Counted from the stretch's first letter, positions 43,980 to 56,810 are shown. The stretch: DNA of 64,000 nucleotides from Misgurnus anguillicaudatus (GCF_027580225.2 NC_073354.2:25936001-26000000); one strand, 5' to 3'. A program made the numbers and translations. Notes: generated by a model from the sequence alone, not told the origin.

Positions 43980-45233
43980 CTCACATCGTAACAGGTAATG
44001 TTAAACTTGATCAAAACTGTTGGTACGTTTTCAAGTTGTGTCAGAAACAAGGTGAACTTATTTATGAGATGAGCGCGGCAACATAAAGTTGTAAATACGA
44101 GATGAATGCTGGATTTCTTTGAAAGTAGGGATATTTTCTCCTCAAGTTAGGGGCGTGTCAGTGATAAAACCACAGAAGCAGTGAATGACGTCCGAAGTTG
44201 AAAATACATTCGACCTCAGAAGCAAATTTTAGCGATTTTGTTATTTTTATAAAGAGAAGTTCCGACCAAATGGACTTGACAGAACGTGATGTTGTAATAA
44301 CGACTTCTTGCGTAATTCGTAAATACAAATCTCCCAGATGGAACCTTACGAAAATTTTCTGTGGTTATAGTAACTATTGTCATCTTGATTACTATTTGGA
44401 AAACCATGGTTTACAAAAACCTTTGTTCAAACTATGGTTATTGTAGCAAAACAATGGTTTTACTATGGTTACCACCATGTTTGTTTTTGTTTTATTGATA
44501 GTACGGCCATGATTCATTTACATGAGTACTTGAATGCACCATATTCACTTAGTTGTTTGTCATAAAAGCGGTTACATCTACATAAACAATAAACAACTGT
44601 ATTCATCATCATAGTACAATAATAGACAGCTGTAAATTTACAACCTTATAAACACACAGCTGTAAACGTATGCTGTAAACTTCACAACTCAAACTCTACT
44701 TGGTGTAAAAACCTGGCACAAGGTGGCCCTTTAATGCTTGCCAAAAGTTAATGTCAGACACGGATAAGGAAAACCTCACCGACTCATGACTGTCACACCT
44801 ACATTCTCACAGAACAGAAAATACTCAACCAATTATTTTCTTCTTGTTTTACTTTCTTGCTAACTATAGCAGCATCTGTCTTATCAATTACCAAAGAGTT
44901 TTCTATTTTTTAAAGTCAGTGAGGTTAGCTGAGAACTCTTCACTTTTACTGTAGGCTACCACATTTTTTTGTAATTTCTGTGAGGAATAGAAACTTTTTT
45001 ATAACTTTGTTCTAGTTATATAAATGTACAACATAGAAATAACAAATTTTTAACCTACCATCAATCTCAGTGTATCTCAGGTGATGCATACATTCAACAT
45101 GTGCTGAATAACAGCATGAACAACATATGACTTAATTTTATTTTTTAGCATATTAAGACAAGATTCATTACCAATATTATTTTAATTTTACTAAAGAAAA
45201 TTAAGATTATTATATAATAATTTACCACCGTGT
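43980..45233. other. Intergenic, no gene seen
   Basis: Between the kinase promoter area and the hAT copy at 45234. Around 44395-44480 there is a cluster of short direct and inverted CATGGTTT / ACTATGGTTA motifs. The remainder is AT-rich and unrecognised. Confidence 0.4.
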
Positions 45234-47383
45234 CAGTGTTGGGGTAACACATTACAAGTAACGTGCATTAAAGGGCCATTTCACTGATAGGAACATTAAT
45301 CTTTATGGAAAGTGAGTCATATTTGTAGTCAAAATGTAACATAAATGTAGAATTTTGTGCCTATTTGACAGAGAAAAGACAAAATGTGACTTTAGAGCAC
45401 ATTTGTATGAAAAACTACAACTGCCACTATGCACCACAATGCACAGCTCTGCAAGCCACTCCCATTAATCGGAACACGGCTCAGACATGCTATTATGTAC
45501 ATAAATGCCACGTTAGTAAAACAAAGAAAATAGCCACCACCACTGTGTCTGACTGACACCAATCTTGATTTACTTTTAAACGTGATGTTACATTGTGTTA
45601 CACACAATAACACTCTGGCCTGGTGTGTAGCAAAGTCTTATTCAAACAGTAACGTGCAGTGTCAGATCCGCAGTACAAATGTCTTTCCAAGTACTTAAAA
45701 AAGGGTATGCATTTTAAATGTTTATTTAGTTTTACCAATTTTCTTTTTGTCTCTTGTTTACTGTAATTACATTTGTGTTATTATTGGCCTCACTGCTCTC
45801 ACAATATAGACATATAAAACACCGCTCAGATATGCTATTGTGTACATAAATGCCACGTTAGTATAACAAAGAAAATATAACCACTCACTTTAGTCAGACG
45901 TCCGTTTATCCCTGCTTCCTGCACACAAACGTGTCCCCTGCACAATTTCTCCACAGACGCGCTGCCTCAGCTCTTGGAGCTTGTGCTCGTAAACCGAAAC
46001 ACGTCTTTGAAATAAGCACGCGACCAGAAACATTCACAAAACAAACGTTCATATCCTTATCTGATCCAGAAATGTTAAACCGAAAGCAAACGGCGCGAGT
46101 CCGTCCAAGCCTATATACTCCGCAGCGCGTCTGCTCGTAAACCGAAACATGTCCGTGAAATAAACATTCCAAACGCGTGCAAAGTTCCTCTCTTGTCTAG
46201 AAACCTTCACCAAACGAACGTCCATATCCTTATCTGATGCAGAAATGTTATAAAGAAGCCACACAGCGAGAGAACAGGCAAGCTTCTCTACGCAGCAGAG
46301 GCCGATGGTTGCGGTGTCTTCCCCCGGCTCCTCTACCCAGCCGACGCCCAGGCTCCGACTTCTCCTCGGGCTTCTGTTCCTCCATCTGCCTCAGCTCTTT
46401 GCAGTATTGTGGCTCATAAAGGTGCAATGTACAGCGGATTAGAGCATCACGCTTGTAAAATCACCCTCTTCCATGTAATATTGATTAACTTCCACTGTTA
46501 TTGTAACATGAATTCGGCTCGCTCCACAACTTCTGTTTAGCTTAGCTTAGCATAAAGATGGCGGCTGATCGTTTTTTTTCGTTCTGTGTTCGTATATTTT
46601 CGTAAGTCCCACCCACTTATCTGTAATTGGTCTGAAGCGCGAGTGGGTCCCACCCATAGCCCCCACCTTGGAAAAATGAGGAATGAGTGTCTGTAGTCTT
46701 TCACACTCAATAGAGATACAGGATTTCCTTCTTTCAATGACGCAAAATGACTATTTTTGCATCATTGAAAGAAGGAAGTGCCTCACTGAAATCAGTATTT
46801 CTCCCCTCTCAGGGGAAACTGAGGGAATGGTGCACGACCATTCAAAAACATGACTGGGGTTCTAACGGTACAAAGCTTAATGCAAATGGGTGAAGTTTCC
46901 CTTTAAGTAATAATATTACTTTTCTGAAGTAACGAGTAAAGTAACGCATTACTTTTCAAATGTACACATTAAAATTTGAGTTACTTTTTCAAAAAAGTAA
47001 TGCAAGTTACTTTTTTTGTTTAATTAATTCAATTAAAAAAAATATGTAGTGAATTAAATTTAGTCACATTATACACTGCGTTGCATAGTATACACACCTG
47101 TGTGGGAACAGTTTGAGTCAGAAACTGAGATTGCAGGCCACAGTTCGACATTTTTGTGATGAAATATGCAATTTCTGAATGCAGGACTTTTCAGTCATAA
47201 AATCACCTACAAGGCCTGAAAGAGATCAAGCCTCAGCGAAGAAAAAGTAACGCAAAAGTAACTTAAAAGTAACGTAAGCATTACTTTCCATGAAAAGTAA
47301 CTAAGTAACACAATTAGTTACTTTTTTGGGAGTAACTTAATATTGTGATGCATTACTTTTAAAAGTAACTTTCCCCAACACTG
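45234..47383. mobile_element. hAT-type MITE split by a TTAA element
   Basis: The left end CAGTGTTGGGGTAAC and right end CTTTCCCCAACACTG match the 501-bp copy at 16865. The two halves are separated by 45268-46906. The flanks CACCGTGT and AGCATCAG do not match, so the target duplication has been lost or the two ends do not come from one insertion. Confidence 0.8.
45268..46906. mobile_element. TTAA-flanked element, 1.6 kb, nested in a hAT copy
   Basis: It starts TTAAAGGGCCATTTCACTG and ends GGTGAAGTTTCCCTTTAA, with TTAA on both sides. The first 60 bases match the element that begins at 63939. The middle (45900-46400) has GC-rich text with two related blocks around CGTAAACCGAAACA and TCCATATCCTTATCTGA, and no convincing protein. 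Removing it restores the order seen in the hAT copy at 16865. Confidence 0.75.
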
Positions 47384-48798
47384 AGCATCAGCATCCAGCA
47401 ACCATGTTAGTTTGGGTTAGCCTCATAGGCTGATTTTGCCAAGTGGTTGATGTCCTCAGGGCAACATTATGTTGACCCTGGGACATTTCAATCAACCAAT
47501 CAGATTTTAGAAATAAGTTTTACAGTTTGTTTCAAGTTTAAGCTTACAACCAACACTGCTTTACATTTCGTTTTTTATGACCTTCCCTCGCTAACTTCCC
47601 TCAGTCTCGTTCACTCGGATGTACGTCATTGCTTACGTTGTGCCCACTACTGTTGAAACACTTGAAGTAGGTTCAAATGGATCGCCCTAAGCCCTTGATC
47701 ACATGGAAAGTGGAGACCGCCCCCTCCATGTCCAAAGCGCGAGTTGCTGAAGTGACGTCACAATCGTGATGCATTGTGGTATATGGAGCTGCCTGAAGTG
47801 TACATATGAAGTAGACTCGCCCTTCAGTCAAAATCGAGGGAGCGAGGGTCTGTCCATATACAAACTTCCCTTGTCCACTTGATGAAGTGAAACGCACTTC
47901 AAAATGGCGACAGGGATTCCCCCGAGGGGAAGTGTTTAGGGAAGTTTACGAGTGCGTGTCTAAAACTGGAGTGGAACGCACCCCAGGATTAAACTGCTTC
48001 TAGACCATTGTTTTTCACTTATCATTTCCTTCTTATTTTAGGGTTCAGTTAGGGTTGGGTTTAGGTTTTATTTACAAAATGTTGTCCTTGGTTTAGCGTT
48101 AGTCACTCAGACCCAACTAAATAACGGGAAAACTCTCTCATGTCCTCTTAAAAAGTAGGCTATGTATCCATAGTGCACATTGCCCTGGTTAAACTCTATC
48201 CCAGAATAAAAGTGCTGTTTAGGTTGAAAAGACAGAACTGTAATCTTTCATATGTATGATCTTTTTTGCTCACTCCACTAAATATTTCTCATATTTTCTT
48301 ATTGACTTATGTCTTTGAGTCATTCTTATGAAATCAATTACAGAACATTAATAGACCTTTAAAATGATCGCCATAGGCTTCCCATAAAACATGGCAGTGT
48401 CTCCCACAGAGATGTGGACATGCCTCAGTGCTCTTCACCGCCTCATATAGCAATAAAACTTGGCCCGGCATGATGAAGGGAATGAAACAACATTGACCAG
48501 AGAGCCCTCCAATCATTCTGCGTCACACAGGTGAATAAGCCCACTTGTATAATTGCATATTTGTGAAGAACCGACTTCAATTTTCCTTTGAGGTGGCATC
48601 ACACCACAATGCATTCAGGACTTTACTTTCAAGAGACAGTATGCAAATGCATTGTACTCAGGTGATAAGCTGTATTGTATTACTTATGATTTTGGAACAA
48701 GTTATCAATGGTTGAATATTGGGCATATTACATAATTATTGTAATGCTTATTGGTTTAGTTCCTGAGTGAGACTAATTTATCAAAAGCATGCTTTTTA
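47384..48798. other. Intergenic, no gene seen
   Basis: Near 47560-47960 are inverted blocks built on AACTTCCCT / AGGGAAGTTT and GCACTTCA, probably an old foldback repeat. The rest is unrecognised. Confidence 0.4.
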
Positions 48799-49876
48799 TT
48801 AAAGGGATAGTTCACCCAAAATGAAAACATAAATTATTTTGAGGAATGTTTGTAAGCAAACCGATCATGAGCCCAGTGGCGGCTCGTGACTGCTCATCCG
48901 AGGGGCGCTAATTCAAAATAAGTGTTTGGACTGTCATGTGTGTTGCTTGCGTTTTCAAAATATGCGTTTGTTGCATCATGTAAACATTGTTTCCTTAACA
49001 ATGAACTCCTTAAACTCTGATTACGCATGAGATTATGCGAGTATCTGACAAACGTGAGCATCTCTTTTATCATAAACCCTTTAGACGCGTCTGCAGCGAG
49101 GGGCAACCTTCCGATCTCTCTGATGAAGCCAATACAGAAGTGATTTAAACTGCAATTCATCGACTGGTCGCTAGAGGCAGGCTCCAAAAGAAAGTCAATT
49201 CCCATAGACCTCCATGTTAAAATGGCCAACTTTACAGTAGAGAATAATATGTTTACAGCCTGGTACAAAAAGTGTTTTTGGTCTGTATAGCTAATTTTGC
49301 CCTTCATGACAACTGTGAGGGGGGTGAATTTTTTTGTAACTCATCGGTTTAAATGAAGCCTTAAAGTTCTGCATAATTAAGTGGCCACTTGAGTATTTTT
49401 GAATATCCGTGAGTGATGCGCTGTGACGCACGGCCAAAATGGCGACGACAGGTTCCGCCTACTTTAAGCTTCAAAAACGATGGGTGACGTCACATACACT
49501 ACGTCCATCTTTTTTTACAGTCTATGGTCTGCAGCAGGCACTTGTTTTGACAAGACACGTGATGCACACAGAATTTCTCGATCCGCAGAACACATATTTT
49601 GAAAAAAGGAACCACATAGATGCTGTGACGAACTTCGCATCGAGCGCCCTCGAAAAAAGAACTCATCGGCCGCTACTGCATGAGCCCCAATGAGTTCCAT
49701 AGTAGAAAAAAAATAATACAATGGATGTAAATGGAGCTCATGATGAACAATTTGGTTACAAACATTCCTCAAAATATCTTTCTTTGTGTTCATCAGAACA
49801 AAGAAATGTATACAGGTTTGAGTAAATGAGTATGAGTACATTAGAATTTAGATTTTTGGGTGAACTATCCCTTTTA
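48799..49876. mobile_element. TTAA-type MITE interrupted by a hAT element
   Basis: It starts TTAAAGGGATAGTTCACCC and ends GGGTGAACTATCCCTTTTA; the right TTAA has changed to TTTA. The inner element is at 48874-49678. Confidence 0.72.
48874..49678. mobile_element. hAT-type element with 8-bp target duplication
   Basis: The ends CAGTGGCGGCTCGTGAC and CATCGGCCGCTACTG are flanked by CATGAGCC (48866-48873 and 49679-49686). The interior matches, in reverse, the fragment at 738-1410. Confidence 0.85.
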
Positions 49877-50200
49877 TACTATGCAAATTTGCATTTTAGT
49901 CACTGAAATGATGCTATTAGAAAGATCAGAGAGTTATTGTTGCTTAAAGCAAAGTCGTATTCAGACCAAGCTGGTCATATCCAAAATTGGTTAATTTTTC
50001 AATAGTTCTAATCTACAAGCAATTGTTATGATAAGTAAGGGATAATGTGTTAATTTAAAATATTTTATTTGTTCATTTTTAATGAAAGCAGACATTCTGC
50101 AAGGAAAACCCGTTTACTTTCAGATTAAATATAAGACAAGACGTTCAAATGCCACGAAAACGCTATTTGGTTTAATCATTTGTAAATATAATGTCATATA
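49877..50200. other. Intergenic, no feature seen
   Basis: AT-rich spacer between two mobile elements; nothing recognisable. Confidence 0.5.
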
Positions 50201-50703
50201 CAGTACTGTGCAAAAGTCTTAGGCCACCACCACCAGACTTGTTGTTTAAGAAGTTTTAATGTCCATCTATATTTATTTTTCAATCTATTTTATTAAGATA
50301 CAAACAGAAAATATGTACACAAAATAAATGTTCAGGTCTAAATGTCTTTAGGCATCGTCTGTATTTAGTGTGATCTCCCTTTGGCACTAAACACATCTTG
50401 AGTGTTTTTAAGCAGAATGAAGTAAAAAGACTAATTTCTTTAAAATTAGGATTTAATTTTATTTATGTTTTAGGGGTCCTGCAGTTTCCTGCTACTGTTC
50501 AAGTGGAAGGGGAGTTTACCCTAAAAACTTGACACATCAGTTTACATTTTTATACAGTTTTTAATACTATATACACATTTCCTGTATTTTCTGGATGTAT
50601 TCTATTAAAGAGACTGAGAAACAATTATATATAATCACTATAACATTGCAAAAACAACTAATCTAATTCTTGCATGGTGGACTAAGACTTTTGCACAGTA
50701 CTG
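50201..50703. mobile_element. Tc1/mariner-type MITE with TA duplication
   Basis: The ends CAGTACTGTGCAAAAGTCTT and AAGACTTTTGCACAGTACTG are perfect inverted repeats, each next to TA. The interior is non-coding. Confidence 0.88.
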
Positions 50704-51018
50704 TATGTTATTAAAAGACATATTTATATATATTTTTTGTGTTAATATTAAACTGTACCTGTCAAAGTTATTTGCAGCATCCTGGTTACCATGTGTTATT
50801 AGTTTTGAGCAGTAGTTATCTAAAAAAAAAGAATGAACCTTGAAATGTTGTGACTGGCCAATCAGAAACAAGTATTACACGAGTGCCGTGTAATATTTTA
50901 AGGTAATTAACTGCTACAGGCATGTTAAACACAACATTACAGTATACTGATTTTGGTTTACTTTGGCCTTGGCTTACTTAAGGTACATACAACAAACATC
51001 TTTATCATTGTAACATTT

Positions 51019-51262
51019 ACTCTTAAAAATAAAGGTGCTTCTTCACAATGCCATAGAATAACCATTTTTGGCTGAATGGAACCTTTAACATCTAAAGAAC
51101 CTTTCTGTTTCAATAAAGGTTCTTTGTAGTAAAAAATGGTTCTTTAAATTATAAAGAATGTTTAAAAGAAACGGTTCTTCTATGAACATTTGACCAAAAA
51201 TGGTTCTTCTTCTATGGCATTGCTGTGAGGAACCTTTTGAGCCCCTTTATTTTTTAAGAGTG
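51019..51262. mobile_element. Inverted-repeat MITE rich in GGTTCTT motifs
   Basis: ACTCTTAAAAATAAAGGTGC at the left and CCCCTTTATTTTTTAAGAGT at the right are inverted. The interior is a run of AAGAACC / GGTTCTTT motifs. A more decayed relative is at 59724-59945. Confidence 0.65.
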
Positions 51263-51859
51263 TTCCTAAATAGCTACTGTCGATTTTGTCTAGTCAATGA
51301 AAGCGTAAGCTCTGTAAAAGCCCAACATGTGCATATCTGAATATGGGATACACTGCATGTTAAAAGCATCCAGACTCTTCTTCCATTATCTGGACACACC
51401 TGCAGAGGTCTGGCCTCACAATTTGGACAAAAACATGGACACAAATAGGTTTCATTTATATTCTGCATGATTTTATCTGTGTAATTGTATGATTTATACA
51501 TCTTTTATCTTATCAACCGTCCTCTTAATTCTACCGGTACACAACCTGTCTTCCTTTATGGCGTCTTCACGTCCACCGAGACTTCCCTTTGCCTCTGGGA
51601 GACTTTGTTTTTCACCTGTATGCCCCGCTCAACTGCAAATTGCATTTCGGTCTTAATTTGCAACTTGTTTTCCCAAGCCATTTCTCTTCTTGTTAAACAC
51701 ACGTTAACACAGCTAAGTTTCAGATAATCATTTAACCGATGGGAACTACATTTGGACATATACAGTCAATACATTATTATATAAAACCAATGAATTGCTC
51801 GCAAATCAAAAGGCTCGTATTTTTAGCCCAGGTAACGTCTTGTGGGGTGGAGAAAGAAG

Positions 51860-51885
51860 TGACGTTGATGATTTCTCGTACGTCA
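51860..51885 (+). promoter_or_regulatory. Two cAMP-response-like half sites upstream of pnoc
   Basis: TGACGT at 51860-51865 and TACGTCA at 51879-51885, about 110-135 bp upstream of the TATA box at 51993. Neuropeptide genes, prepronociceptin among them, are known to respond to cAMP, so these are plausible CREB sites; that is inference from motif and place. Confidence 0.45.
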
Positions 51886-51992
51886 GCATTGACTAAAGGT
51901 TGTGTGGCTACCCAGGTTGTGCGTAATGCCCCGTTAGTGTAGCCCCATCCACACATACCGGGGGGGTTGATCCAGAGGAAGGGGTGTGTCGA

Positions 51993-52120
51993 TATAAGAG
52001 AGGAGAGAAAGGGAGCAGGCAAGCAGTTGATCAAGCCCAGAAGCTGAAGATTGGACATAACCACAACACTTCAAGACTGAAAGTGAGAAAAAGAGACAGA
52101 GAATACATCTCAGACTGCAG
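51993..52120 (+). promoter_or_regulatory. pnoc: Probable pnoc TATA box and non-coding first exon
   Basis: TATAAGAG at 51993-52000 is followed at the right distance by a purine-rich stretch that ends CAGACTGCAG with a donor GTAAAAC at 52121. There is no start codon in a usable frame. This fits the untranslated first exon found in opioid-peptide precursor genes, about 9.2 kb upstream of the signal-peptide exon. The transcription start is expected near 52022-52027. No transcript can be checked here. Confidence 0.5.
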
Positions 52121-53279
52121 GTAAAACAAAGTGTCATGGTGTTTCTTTTCACGTTTCTTTGTAATGGATCTAATTTCACAGTGAATGGGTGCCGATTGTG
52201 CTTGTATTGTTGGGTCATTGGTTGTTTTTGGCCGGTTGCGATTGTATATTTTCCCATTGTTGGTCTACTTTTATTTCCATTGATAGTATATGTATTTTAG
52301 GTGATATTTGCTTAAGCCAAAATGACTGCAGTTCAATTTTGCTATTCATTGGACACAACCCTAATTTTATAAGGGGGTGTATGAAGTGGGTTAATGTGAA
52401 TGGGTTGTTTAAGTCCCTGGGTGATGTTTTAATGATTAGTGTTGGTAATCTTTTTCCATTAGTCATGGTTTTCCCAATGAATCATCTTTGTTGTTAGTTA
52501 ACCAGCATAATGTCAGAACCATAAAAACTTAAAAGAATAGCTGTTTTTGTCGGCTTGCAAAGTTTGGTAAAAAGTTGTCTTATTTTATTTTATTCTATTT
52601 ATTTTAGTTATTTTTTATTTTAACTAGTTGGCACATTTGTTATACATTAATGTAGCATTAATAGTAGAATAGAATATTGAATTATTTGGATGTTATAAAA
52701 TTTTTAAGTCCACTTAAAATTTAAAATTCAAATGTATGTCCTCTAAAGCTTTATTGCCTCTTGGTGCTTGGCTTTGATCACAGACACCTGTGAGGCTGTG
52801 TTCAGTTTGAAGTCAGTAAAAAGGGGTGCACAGCAATTTTGACCCTAAAATTACTTTTAATTTCATAGATATGATTTGATTGATTCAACCAAGCTCAATA
52901 CAATGAGGTCCGCTGTGAGTCAAGCATTTTATGTCATTGCAACCTATGCGCAAGAGCAACAAGTTTGTAAATCCTATGATTTCCTGCTTTTAAGACCACA
53001 TTAGCAAACAACATGATGAATAACATGATGACTGAAATAAAACAGCAGGCAGGCATTTTAATGTGAAAAATGAGCAAGTTAATGCAGCAAATCACAATAT
53101 TCAATTTATATATAAACAGACATTTCCAAAACAGTTTACATAAAACTAAATAAATATAGTTCCTAAAATGTGAAAAAGTTTTTAGAAATTAACATTTTGA
53201 CCAATATCTCTGTAGCAAGCATTAGTCAATTTATTTTAAAGCTAATGCACATAATTTTAAATCTATAAGCTTTATGTCT

Positions 53280-53656
53280 AATCTATACTTTACTGAGACT
53301 TTACTGATGTTGTTTAAACCTGTATAAATTTCATTTTTCTAATGAACACAAAAGAAGATATTTTGAGAAATTATGGTAAACACACAGCAGATAGTGATCA
53401 TTGATTTCCATAGAAGGAATAAAAAAATGTGATTACCATCATTTATCAAATTATTTTTATCATTTATCACGTATACTTCCAAAATATTTTACTACTATGG
53501 AAGTCAATGGTCACTATCTGCTGTGTGTTTACCATAATTTCTAAAAATATCATCTTTTGTGTTCATCAGAAAAAAGAAACTCATACAGGTTTAAAACAAC
53601 ATGAGGATGAATAAATGATGACAGAATTTTCATTTTTAAGTGAACAATCCCTTTAA
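53280..53656. repeat. Decayed TTAA-type repeat
   Basis: It contains the pair GAACACAAAAGAAGATATTTTG / AAAATATCATCTTTTGTGTTC (in parts) and ends GAACAATCCCTTTAA, as in the families at 2831 and 48799. Confidence 0.55.
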
Positions 53657-53739
53657 GATAAAAACAAGTAATCTATGCATGTACTAATAAATGATTCAAT
53701 TAAATATGTGTGTTTAAACATGAATGCACGTTTGTAATT

Positions 53740-55080
53740 TTGTGTAATTGAACTTTGCAGTGCTGAGTTTCCTTCAAATTAATGACCTCATTGATTTTAA
53801 CCCGAAATCCATTTCAGCTGAAATGTTGCATGCGTAATCGCTTACATCTATCAATTATGGTTGTACTCTTATAAACAAGCAAATGTAAATCTATTAATTC
53901 AATTAAAGTCCTCATGGATTTCCTAATGTCCTAAACATTTAAGCCTGAGCAAGTTATTCAATATTAACTGCAATGATAAACATGACTGTACTGTAGTTTG
54001 CATGTGATCACTCAAACAGGAGCAGCATAAAGTCAACGATGCCATTTTTAATGTTCTCTCTTAATGAATGTAATGATAAATAATTGTGACATTTAACTGA
54101 TTGTATTTCATCCCATGAGTCTATGTAGTAAAGTCACTGGCATTGTGAGTATCATTCATTATTATTCAAGTAAAACTTTTTCATGAAGTCTGAGTCATTC
54201 TGCTTTTACATTAATATCGCAATCCCTCTGAAGAAATTGGGACTGTCTGTGAGTCAAACCATCTATATCCATGCATTTGGCAGCGTTCGTTCAACCTTTG
54301 CTTTTGATTTAAAAGGAACTGACAGTGGCATTTATTCAATTTTCTTCTCACAATGGAAAACGGAAAATAAATAAATAAATAAACTTTTCGCTCCCTACTC
54401 CTTTTCTTTATGGTAAATTCAATGCTTATTGTCATGACCATGGGCAGGATAATTCAAAGATTGCTGCTATTTTTCCAGGCAGGCAGTATGTGTGTGGAGA
54501 ACCATGATCATCTGCAATGGCACTCCAGACTCGCAGCCCTCCGGCAATCATTTTGCTTTCAATTAAAGTAACCATGCGAATCCCCCATTTCTCTGTGAAA
54601 ATGATTATGACAACGACTCGAGTCTGGATTATTTCGATTTGATAGCATTGCGAAGGGCAAAAAACAACAACTGCAAGATGTAGCGAACAGGTGAACTTAC
54701 GTTTACTGTTATAATAAATTTGAGATGCATTTACATTCATGGTAAAATTGTCACAATGTGGACCAGAAATTGTGTTCTTCCTGCCGCAGGCAAATACAAA
54801 TGCTTATTGTTGATTCTTGACATGCCACCATGATGTGATTGCCAGAAAAAAGAAAATAATGACAAAAGAGAAAGCAGAGCAGAGGCCGTGAATTCACAGA
54901 ATGTAATGTTTAAGGATCTGAGAGCTTCAGCCGTGGTGTGGGGACAGAATGAGAATTGGGTCTGGTGTTTACTGGAGAGGTGATATGATCAGACGGTGGG
55001 AGACGGCAGGCCGGCCTAATCGGATTAAACGCATACCCATAGATTTGTCACTTCGGGTGGGTAATGGCTTCGGACAAAGG
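53740..55080. other. pnoc intron, unique-looking stretch
   Basis: About 1.3 kb with no recognised repeat. Homeodomain-like AATTAA/TAATGA motifs and balanced sequence at 54420-54700 make it a candidate for conserved regulatory DNA. No exon is visible. Confidence 0.35.
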
Positions 55081-55114
55081 TATCACCACAATACTACATC
55101 ATAAAAAAGCTGGG

Positions 55115-55305
55115 TTTTGTTTTAACCCACGCTGGGTAATTTTTGGACAGAACATGCCGCTGGGTTAAAAATTACCCAATGCTGGGATGTTTCAACCCTG
55201 CTAGGTTATTACAACCCATGGTTATACAACAACAACAACCCAGCATTGAGTCAATTTTAACCCAGTGGTGTGTTTTGTCCAATAGCCAGCGTGGGTTTAA
55301 AACAA
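55115..55305. repeat. Palindromic AACCCAGC-rich repeat
   Basis: AGCTGGGTTTTGTTTTAACC and a run of GCTGGGTTAAAA / TTTTAACCCAG motifs, partly inverted. A fish interspersed repeat type by look. Confidence 0.5.
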
Positions 55306-56265
55306 TAAATGTATACCCCTTAGATACCTAAACAATGATTCTATATAATTATAGATCACAATCTTTGTGTGGTATTCGGATTTAAGATTTTGCACCAATA
55401 TCTCTCATTTCATTTTTAATAAATTGCCCTTTAAAGTTGAGTGATTTCTCTTAGACAGCAATACGTCTGGCTGACATCAAAATGTATGTTGGGTTAATGT
55501 CATAAATTAACGTTGACCTGACTTCAAAACCCAACGTTAGCTTGAAGTACAGATGTAACTATGGGTTTACGTCAAAACCCAATGTCAGCTTGATGTCAAG
55601 TTCTAAATTTACCTTAAGACTTAAAGTTTTATTTATTTATAAAAATAACTGCTTAAAGCGCACCCATTTCAGTGCTAAAACAAAGATATTTTGTGTATTT
55701 TGTGTTAAAAAACAGATTGTTTTCCACATACCGATTTTTGTAGCTTCAGAAATCCTCCCTTCCGTAAACGCTTTGATTTGGTACAAAACTCATCGATCTG
55801 AAAAGCTCTGTCTCTGATTGGCCAGCTAATCTATATGTTGTGATTGGTCTGAATACCTCTGACGTCAGCCGGAAATGTGACGCTCCTTATCAGGTTTAAA
55901 TGATTCGCTCACAAAGCAATGCTAACAGGAGTTAACTTTTAGGCTGTGAGTCAAAGCAGGAGGAATTATGATAATGTCGGTCTTGTCTACATCAAAAGGC
56001 CCGTCAGTAAATTGTTGCCTACAATCTGTGTGTTTGCTGTAGTCCAAGAAAAGAGATTTACATTGGAGACGATTACTCGCATCATTGTTTACTTTGGGGT
56101 TTGTACCTTTTGCATATCGTTAACATGTACTAATACACACGTACACACCAAAGAATGTGTAAAATCCAGAATCAGAAAATAGGTGCTCTTTAAAGAACAA
56201 AGACAACTGCACTAAAACTATAATCCACTAAAACTCAAAATACCCATTCAGCCACCCATTCAGAA

Positions 56266-56266
56266 A

Positions 56267-56299
<33 letters not shown>
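56266..56299. repeat. (GT)n microsatellite
   Basis: About 16 GT units in a row. An open frame of alternating Cys-Val across it is meaningless. Confidence 0.95.
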
Positions 56300-56301
<2 letters not shown>

Positions 56302-56361
56302 GAGTCTTTTGTTTTAATCAAGTTAAATATAGTTATTACTACTAGTTATTACTACTCTAAA

Positions 56362-56550
56362 TCAAGGGTAGAGTTGGTCCTGGAGTGCCGATGTCCTGCA
56401 GATTTTAGTTCCAACCCTGATAAAACCTCGCCTACCAGTAGTTTTCAGGTGACTCTTTAGACCTTGATTAGTTGTTCTGGTGTGCTTGATTACAGCTGGA
56501 GCTTAACTCTGCAGGATATCGGTACTCCAGGACCGACGTTGCCTACCCCT
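56362..56550. repeat. Inverted-repeat MITE
   Basis: GTTGGTCCTGGAGTGCCGAT near 56376 is matched by ATCGGTACTCCAGGACCGAC near 56518 in inverted order, with GTCCTGCAG / CTGCAGGAT further in. About 190 bp in all. Confidence 0.65.
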
Positions 56551-56810
56551 AATCTAAATTCTGCTGGGATATTCTAGCCAACATGTGTTCTGTCCGATAT
56601 TTACCCAGCAGAATTAAGAGTCCTTTAAGATTAATTGCAATTTTAATAATTATTATTAAAATATTTAGAATTTCAATTTCTTCATGACAAAAAGCTATTT
56701 TGGTGTTTTTTCACTCGGCCAACCAAAACTCAGCCAGATCGAGAGCCAAATATTTTATTTTTCTGACGTACCACACTCAAGCCAGGACTCAGCCAAAAAG
56801 GTGCCTTTTG

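Noticed and set aside
48894..49307. Minus-strand frame of 137 codons
   Set aside because: It lies wholly within the hAT element at 48874-49678 and shares its text with the 738-1410 repeat; its protein has no transposase motifs.
56269..56460. Cys-Val-rich peptide
   Set aside because: Translation of a (GT)n microsatellite.
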